From: an uncultured Verrucomicrobiae bacterium
Lineage (GTDB): Bacteria > Verrucomicrobiota > Verrucomicrobiia > Palsa-1439
Length of the DNA stretch: 19,843 bases
Reading direction: 5' to 3'
Assembly: GCA_937927265.1 (NCBI GenBank)
Contig: CALBCO010000208.1
Span: 1 to 19,843 of the forward strand
Shown here: positions 15,614 through 19,843 of the stretch, one piece after another
How positions within the stretch are numbered: the stretch's first letter is position 1
How the letters are laid out: every line of letters starts with the position of its first letter
Notes under the pieces: model-generated
Database searches by the model: none
Seen by the model: the letters and a program-made list of their open reading frames with translations, nothing else
What the model was told of the DNA's origin: nothing
Translations under genes and position numbers: made by a program

Positions 15614-16087
15614 TCAGAGTTGTTTGCGCAGTTCGGCGTACAACTCCTCCAAGGCTTGCGGAATGACGCGGACTTCACCAAGTACGGGCATGAAATTCGT
15701 GTCGCCGTTCCAGCGGGGCACGACGTGGATATGCAGATGATCTTCCACACCCGCGCCGGCGACTTTGCCGAAATTGATGCCGACGTTGAACCCGTCCGGC
15801 TTCAGCGCCCGCGCCAGCAACTGTTTGCCGCGACGGGTGAGCATCATCAACTCCGTCAGTTCTTGCTCGGACAATTCCTCCAGATCGCCGCTGTGTTTGT
15901 AAGGCGCGACCAACAAGTGACCGGGGTTGTACGGATAGGCGTTCAACAACGCGTAGCAGGTCCGATCGCGGAGCAGGATGAGGTTGCGCGCGTCGTCGGC
16001 TTCTTGTGGTTTGCGGCAGAGAAAACAACCAGTCTCTTTCGCGCTCAAAATGTACTGAATCCGCCACGGTGCCCACAAATGTTCCAT
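15614..16087 (-). CDS. HIT-family nucleotide hydrolase/transferase (AP4A phosphorylase-like)
   Basis: A 157-residue cytoplasmic enzyme of the histidine triad superfamily, which acts on nucleotide phosphate bonds such as those in dinucleoside polyphosphates. The triad H-L-H-I-H-V-V starts at residue 117, His119 being the likely nucleophile position. The opening 'MEHLWAPWRIQYI', the C21-F-L-C24 pair (zinc-type), 'NAYPYNPGHLLVAPYKH' and 'VVPRWNGDTNFMPV' match the AP4A-phosphorylase-like HIT group. The start at 16087 matches that family N-terminus. No ribosome binding site precedes it, and the predicted transcription start falls at the ATG itself. The substrate is not shown by the sequence. Confidence 0.93.
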   Translation of the reverse strand: MEHLWAPWRIQYILSAKETGCFLCRKPQEADDARNLILLRDRTCYALLNAYPYNPGHLLVAPYKHSGDLEELSEQELTELMMLTRRGKQLLARALKPDGFNVGINFGKVAGAGVEDHLHIHVVPRWNGDTNFMPVLGEVRVIPQALEELYAELRKQL

Positions 16088-16093
16088 GACGTC

Positions 16094-16123
16094 TTTATAG
16101 GCCGCGTCCGTGCACGCTGTCAA
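16094..16123 (-). promoter_or_regulatory. Near-consensus promoter of the HIT gene, possibly giving a leaderless mRNA
   Basis: On the minus strand, perfect TTGACA (16123-16118), 18 bases, then TATAAA (16099-16094), five of six. Only six bases separate the -10 box from the ATG at 16087, so transcription should start at or next to the A of the start codon. No Shine-Dalgarno sequence can fit. Confidence 0.7.
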
Positions 16124-16547
16124 TCGGCCAAACCGATGCACCCAGATGGCATAGACAAGCTGAACGCATGAAGCAGGTGAATGCCATTCCTTGAAATCAT
16201 GAGCAACGTGCCTGAAGGTCTCTGTCTAGTGTGTTCATGTTTTCGTGCGGGCTAGTCCTTCACGGCATCGGCGCTGTTGATGCTCCCCGGCCGCCACTCC
16301 AGTCACCCCGGTAGCCATTGAATATGGCGCTGACGTGCCTTGCCAGATGAGCCACCGGGCAACGAGGGTTACCGGTAGGAAAAGCGGAACCATTGCGCCG
16401 CGCGCAAACGCCCCTATGCGCCGAACAGTGTTGGAGTCACCGCGCCTGTGACAATCGGGATGGCTGGGGACGAGACACTCTGGTGGAAGTCGAAAGTTTG
16501 TCGGTTCACGGACGTTTGCGCTGGCCCGCTGCGGTGGAGCATTGCTG
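16124..16547. other. Gene-free stretch between the HIT gene and typA
   Basis: About 420 bases with no protein-coding frame I can support, no tRNA, and no clear intrinsic terminator. Short open frames here (for example near 16199 and 16393) lack ribosome binding sites and resemblance to known proteins. It should contain the end of the typA transcript and the upstream region of the HIT promoter. It may also hold a decayed gene or small RNA that I cannot identify. Confidence 0.5.
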
Positions 16548-18374
16548 CTATGCCATCGCTGCCGTCACGGCCATACTGGCTCTCTTTCTCGCCGTGGCAT
16601 TCAGAATCTTCTTGCGCAGGCGAAGGTGGTGCGGCGTGGCCTCGACATATTCGTCAGCGGCAATGTATTCGAGGCAGCGCTCCAAGCTCATCTTCAATGG
16701 CGGCTCTAGTTGAATCCCCTTTCCCTCGCCTTGGCTGCGCATGTTGGTGAGGTGTTTCGTCTTCGTCGGATTGACCGGCATGTCTTCGGCCCGCGGGTTC
16801 TCGCCAATGATCATCCCCTCATAAACTTCTTCCTGCGGACCGACGAACAGACGGCCACGCTCCTGAATGTTGTTCAATGCCCAAGCAGTAGTGATGCCCG
16901 TCTCCATGCTGACAAGCGTACCGGTGGTGCGCGTCATGATCTCGCCCTTCCAAGGACCGTATTCTTTGAACAGGTGCGACATTGCCGCCCGGCCGCTCGT
17001 AAGGTTGACAAGGTCGGTCTCAAACCCAATCAGTCCGCGCGTCGGAATCGTTGCTTCGATCGTCACGCCGTGTGCGTGATGGTTCATGTGGGTAATCTCG
17101 GCTTTGCGGTTGGCCAGCACCTGCAACACGTCGCCGAGTTTGTCCTGCGGCGTCTCCACCCACAACGTCTCGTACGGCTCCAACAACTTGCCGTCTTTGT
17201 CACGCCGAGTGATGACTTCGGGACGGGAGACGAGGACTTCGTAGCCTTCGCGGCGCATTTGCTCGACGAGAATGGCAATCTGCATCTCGCCGCGGGCACT
17301 GACCAAAAAAATGTTGGCAGCGTTGGTATTCTCGACGCGAAGCGAAATATTCGTCCGGGTCTCTTTACGCAACCGTTCACCGATGTGTCGGGCGGTAACG
17401 AGTTTGCCATCTTTGCCGGCCAAGGGGCCGTCGTTAACGGCAAATTGCATCTGGATGGTCGGAGGATCAATTTCTTGAAACGGAATCGGTTCACGATCCT
17501 CACGGTCGCAGAGTGTTTCGCCGATGGCGAGTTCCTCGAAGCCGGACAAGCCGACAATGTTGCCAGCCTCGCCCACAGCGGTTTCGCTGGACCTCAGACC
17601 GCTGAACTCAAATACTTTTGTGATTGTGGCCCGCTCCCGGCGGCCGTCTTTGTGGATGCACACCAAAGAGTCACCCACTTTCACACGGCCGCCGATGACC
17701 TTGCCAATGGCGATCCGGCCAACATAGTCGGACCAGTCGAGATTGCTGACGAGCATCTTGAAGGGCGCTGTCGGGTCCGCCTTCGGCGGCGGAATGTGTT
17801 GCACAATGGTCTCAAAAAGCGGCGTCATGTCAGTACGAGGATCGTCGAGTTGCCGGACCGCGTAGCCGTCGCGGGCACTGGCGTAAATGAAGGGCGCGTT
17901 GAACTGCTCTTCCGTGGCGTGCAACTCGAGCAGGAGTTCGAGCACTTTGTCGTGAACAGCGTGCGGGTCAGCGTGTTCCCGGTCAATTTTATTGATCACG
18001 ACGATGACTTTGAGTCCGTGCTTTAGAGCCTTCTGCAACACGAACCGAGTCTGTGCCTGCGGGCCATCAAAGGCATCCACGAGCAGCAACACACCATCCA
18101 CCATGCCGAGGATCCGTTCTACTTCGCCGCCAAAGTCCGCATGGCCGGGGGTGTCCACGATGTTGATGAGGTAGTCCCGCCAATGGACGGAGGCGTTTTT
18201 GGCTTTGATGGTGATTCCCTTTTCCCTTTCGAGGTCCATCGAGTCCATAACGCGTTCCTCGGCCTGCTGGTTATCGCGCCAGAGGCCGGCTTCGCGGAGG
18301 AGCTTGTCCACCAGTGTGGTTTTGCCGTGGTCCACGTGAGCAATAATGCCGATATTGCGGATCAGTTGGGTCAT
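16548..18374 (-). CDS. typA: Ribosome-associated translational GTPase TypA/BipA
   Basis: A 608-residue GTPase of the EF-G/LepA class that binds ribosomes and supports 50S assembly and stress adaptation. The order of parts is standard: G1 'AHVDHGKTT' (residues 12-20), switch I with 'MDLEREKGITI', G3 'DTPGHADF', G4 'NKID' and G5 'SARDGYAV'. Domain II and the EF-G-like domains III and V follow, and the TypA-specific C-terminal domain carries 'TRTTGTLVSMETGITTAWAL', 'LFVGPQEEVYEGMIIGENPR' and 'LTNMRSQGEGKGI'. Length is normal for the family. ATG at 18374 is the conserved start; no strong ribosome binding site is seen. The tRNA-Ala gene lies 122 bases upstream in the same direction, with no promoter recognised between them, so the two may share a transcript. 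Confidence 0.97.
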   Translation of the reverse strand: MTQLIRNIGIIAHVDHGKTTLVDKLLREAGLWRDNQQAEERVMDSMDLEREKGITIKAKNASVHWRDYLINIVDTPGHADFGGEVERILGMVDGVLLLVDAFDGPQAQTRFVLQKALKHGLKVIVVINKIDREHADPHAVHDKVLELLLELHATEEQFNAPFIYASARDGYAVRQLDDPRTDMTPLFETIVQHIPPPKADPTAPFKMLVSNLDWSDYVGRIAIGKVIGGRVKVGDSLVCIHKDGRRERATITKVFEFSGLRSSETAVGEAGNIVGLSGFEELAIGETLCDREDREPIPFQEIDPPTIQMQFAVNDGPLAGKDGKLVTARHIGERLRKETRTNISLRVENTNAANIFLVSARGEMQIAILVEQMRREGYEVLVSRPEVITRRDKDGKLLEPYETLWVETPQDKLGDVLQVLANRKAEITHMNHHAHGVTIEATIPTRGLIGFETDLVNLTSGRAAMSHLFKEYGPWKGEIMTRTTGTLVSMETGITTAWALNNIQERGRLFVGPQEEVYEGMIIGENPRAEDMPVNPTKTKHLTNMRSQGEGKGIQLEPPLKMSLERCLEYIAADEYVEATPHHLRLRKKILNATARKRASMAVTAAMA

Positions 18375-18495
18375 AAGAGTACCGGGAGAAACGACAAACC
18401 GCTGCGCCCGAAGACACCCGTGCTACCGGCGACGCCGTTTCCGACGACCGCGACGCGCGTTCTGGCCAGCAAAATTCGTCATAGAAGTTAGAAAT

Positions 18496-18572
18496 TGGTG
18501 GAGACGATGGGAGTTGAACCCACGACCTCCTGAATGCCATTCAGGCGCTCTAGCCAACTGAGCTACGTCCCC
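18496..18572 (-). tRNA. tRNA-Ala (anticodon GGC), CCA encoded
   Basis: On the minus strand GGGGACG pairs with CGTCTCC to form the acceptor stem, including the G3:U70 wobble pair that identifies tRNA-Ala. The D arm reads GCTC-AGTTGGCTAGA-GCGC. The anticodon stem CCTGA/TCAGG encloses ATGGCAT, giving anticodon GGC, which reads GCC and GCU. The T arm contains GGTTCAACTCC, close to the usual GGTTCAAnTCC. Discriminator A is followed by a genomically encoded CCA (18498-18496). All parts needed for a functional tRNA are present. Confidence 0.97.
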
Positions 18573-18596
18573 ACGTCTGGGAAATCGAACGCACCC

Positions 18597-18625
18597 ATGC
18601 TAGCCGCCCCCCCCCTCTTTGTCAA
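18597..18625 (-). promoter_or_regulatory. Promoter of tRNA-Ala
   Basis: On the minus strand, perfect TTGACA (18625-18620), 17 bases, then TAGCAT (18602-18597), four of six. The spacer contains a run of nine G (18615-18607). Transcription would start near 18590, about 18 bases before the mature 5' end of the tRNA. Confidence 0.7.
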
Positions 18626-18689
18626 ACGCCGGCTCCAAACCTCCCAGCCAACGTTTGACAGTGGCGGAAGCCGCGCAATTCTGAGGCCC

Positions 18690-18866
18690 ATGTTGCAGAG
18701 CCAAACCAATCTGGTCGGGCTGGGGCTGCTGCTCACACTGGGCTTGGCCTGCCGGGTTTGTCTCGCGGCCGACGTGGCCGATGATTGTCACAACGCCCAA
18801 TGGGACACGCCGGAGTGCGCCGCTCATTGCATCTGTCAGACGGCTGTTGTTCCACCCGCTGCATGA
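18690..18866 (+). CDS. Possible small secreted cysteine-containing peptide
   Basis: A 58-residue frame starting 'MLQSQTNLVGLGLLLTLGLA' with a good signal-peptide profile ending near 'CLAADVADD'. A short mature part with spaced cysteines ('DDCHNAQWDTPECAAHCICQ') follows. Cys/His pairs of this kind can bind metal or form disulphides. TTGACA lies at 18655-18660, but the matching -10 box is poor and no ribosome binding site is present. It could be a truncated remnant of a longer secreted protein. The signal peptide is the main support; no family is recognised. Confidence 0.4.
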   Translation: MLQSQTNLVGLGLLLTLGLACRVCLAADVADDCHNAQWDTPECAAHCICQTAVVPPAA

Positions 18867-18946
18867 TACCCAAGCCAATGCGCAAATGGTTCGTGGGCTT
18901 GATGATTGCTTCGTTGTGCCTCTTTCAACTGCGGCAAATAGGATGA
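18863..18946 (+). CDS. Possible 27-residue hydrophobic peptide, ATGA-coupled to the preceding frame
   Basis: Its ATG overlaps the TGA of the preceding small frame in ATGA. It reads MIPKPMRKWFVGLMIASLCL and then 'FQLRQIG', that is two or three basic residues and a single hydrophobic helix. It resembles a small membrane peptide or the start of a signal peptide whose gene was lost. A frame this short can arise by chance and it has no other support. From 18947 to 19086 I see no feature. Confidence 0.22.
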   Translation: MIPKPMRKWFVGLMIASLCLFQLRQIG

Positions 18947-19086
18947 AAACGAACGTCACAAACACACAGAGTCTTACAGCGATCGAGCTCCGGGTGGACG
19001 GCGAAACCGCGCGGCGCTCCTCCGCGATCCCACAGTTGTGAGCGGACAGCGCGCCCTCCAGCACCGGCGGGGGGCGGCCGGTGGGG

Positions 19087-19843
19087 TTACGGCAATTCGT
19101 CCTTGATCGCAATGCGCACGGTGTCGCCGGCATCGAGCCGGACATCAAACACCAACACGCCGGGCCTGCACCACCGGGAGCCGGTCGAGTCGTTGCCGAA
19201 CAACAGTCCGAACCAACGCCCATCCGGCCCGCGTTGCGGTGGAGACGAATGGCCGCAATGCGGCATCGCGTAGGCGCGGCAGGTCGTAAGGGCCTGCCAA
19301 TTTGTCCGACTGCCAATACACCCAGTCGTAGGTGCCGTCCACTCGGTAGTTCTCGCCATAGGTGCCGCCGCACCAGCCGGTGGCAAACACCACGTATTTA
19401 CCGTGGATTTTGGCGGGATTGGTGGCCACGTCGCCCTTGGCGAACCGGGTGCCCATGGTGGTCTGCAGATCAATGCGCCGGCCTTCGAGGTTGTTGCCGC
19501 GCGGATCCCATTCCGTCAATCGCCCATTGCTGAAGAAATACGCCTGGCCGTCGTCCACAAACGCCGACGCCTGCGACGCGGCCCGGCTGACGTATTCGTA
19601 GGGGCCTTCTGCCCGACCGGTCGTTGAGCGCAACCCAAAACCTGCCGCCACCTGCAACGCCGCTTCCCGCGACGCCTCGCTCGCCTCCGCATCCCCCGCC
19701 ACCGCCAACGCCGTTTCCCCCAACTGCGCCCGGCCCTTGGCGCCCAGCGTCCCGCTCCGGTCCCACCGGGCAACGCCAATAACGCCGTCCCCGCCACCGT
19801 CCCGCTCCGGTCTTCTGTCGCCGCCCACGTCGCCATCTCAATC
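19087..19843 (-). pseudogene. GH43-like β-propeller protein, frameshifted and cut by the window edge
   Basis: The minus strand carries the C-terminal part of a probable glycoside hydrolase family 43-like five-bladed propeller. One frame (19843 down to about 19274) encodes 'GRAEGPYEYVSRAASQASAF', 'VDDGQAYFFSNGRLTEWD', 'KIHGKYVVFATGWCGGTYGE' and 'WVYWQSDKLAGPYDLPR'. The frame one base over (19272 to the stop at 19087) carries 'YAMPHCGHSSPPQRGPDGRW' and 'FGLLFGNDSTGSRWCRPGVL', resembling the PHGGHst...dGrWwatfFGnd block of this family. Removing one base near 19273 joins them. Uninterrupted, it would act on plant or algal glycans, but active-site residues are not identifiable in this fragment. 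The first ~50 residues at the edge are low-complexity (Ala/Gly/Glu) and may be in another wrong frame. Family assignment is tentative. Confidence 0.55.
19748..19812. repeat. 15-bp direct repeat, 50 bases apart
   Basis: CGTCCCGCTCCGGTC occurs at 19748-19762 and again at 19798-19812. The spacing is not a multiple of three, so the copies fall in different frames of the overlapping minus-strand gene ('DRSGT' in each). It may mark a local duplication in the low-complexity upstream part of that gene. Confidence 0.75.

Noticed and set aside
16199..16255. Short frame beginning MSNVPEGLCLVCSCF
   Set aside because: Only 18 codons, with no ribosome binding site, promoter or coupling; expected by chance.
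16710..18026. Plus-strand frame of 438 codons over typA
   Set aside because: Antisense shadow of typA, without any recognisable domain.
19470..19841. Overlapping Arg/Gly-rich minus-strand frames at the right edge as separate genes
   Set aside because: Low-complexity shadows of the GH43-like frame, lacking start signals or motifs.
1..19843. CRISPR array, IS element, integron or prophage
   Set aside because: No regularly spaced repeats, transposase, integrase, terminal inverted repeats or phage structural genes were seen.

Overview
The window is GC-rich bacterial chromosome, most likely from a Verrucomicrobiota bacterium of the Limisphaerales/Pedosphaera type. This is inferred from protein style: large secreted proteins ending in a 'DPDGDGLxNLLEYAFG' or 'DADNNGLPDWWE' segment, a DUF4139 protein, a Rho factor with a Pro-rich N-terminal extension, and a sugar-scavenging gene set. 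Core genes (rho, coaE, hpt, typA, a tRNA) rule out a plasmid or phage. No CRISPR array, IS element, integrase or prophage gene was seen.

Layout. 1-586 (+): decayed 3' end of a secreted fibronectin-III-type protein. 610-3816 (-): secreted M11-type zinc metallopeptidase with PKD, Big-like and Calx-beta modules. 4045-5444 (-): sugar-type ABC ATPase translationally coupled to a two-helix membrane protein, with a near-consensus promoter. 5560-6915 (+): glucuronate isomerase, divergent from the ABC gene. 7067-8386 (+): orphan sensor histidine kinase. 8390-8944 (-): hypoxanthine phosphoribosyltransferase. 9071-11144 (+): coaE overlapping rho. 11259-14798 (+): a two-gene secreted-protein operon (DUF4139 protein, then a helical-repeat/propeller protein). 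14911-16087 (-): HIT-family hydrolase, then a polytopic membrane protein. 16124-16547: no gene recognised. 16548-18374 (-): typA/bipA. 18496-18572 (-): tRNA-Ala(GGC). 18690-18946 (+): possible tiny secreted and hydrophobic peptides. 19087-19843 (-): a frameshifted GH43-like protein running off the window.

Functionally the left half suggests polymer and uronate scavenging: a secreted protease, a MalK/UgpC/MsmX-type ATPase and UxaC, with the GH43-like protein at the far right. The middle and right hold housekeeping genes.

The most unusual feature is that three genes (DUF4139, its coupled downstream gene, and the GH43-like gene) are each interrupted by one single-base indel. Two of these sit in inverted-repeat DNA, and one leaves a perfect 12-bp hairpin, as expected of template-switch mutation or of a sequencing artefact. 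Several promoters share the form TTGAC[A/G]-N17/18-TAnnnT. The one before the HIT gene would start transcription at the A of the ATG, so that mRNA may be leaderless. I did not find a convincing new defence, mobile or RNA system.
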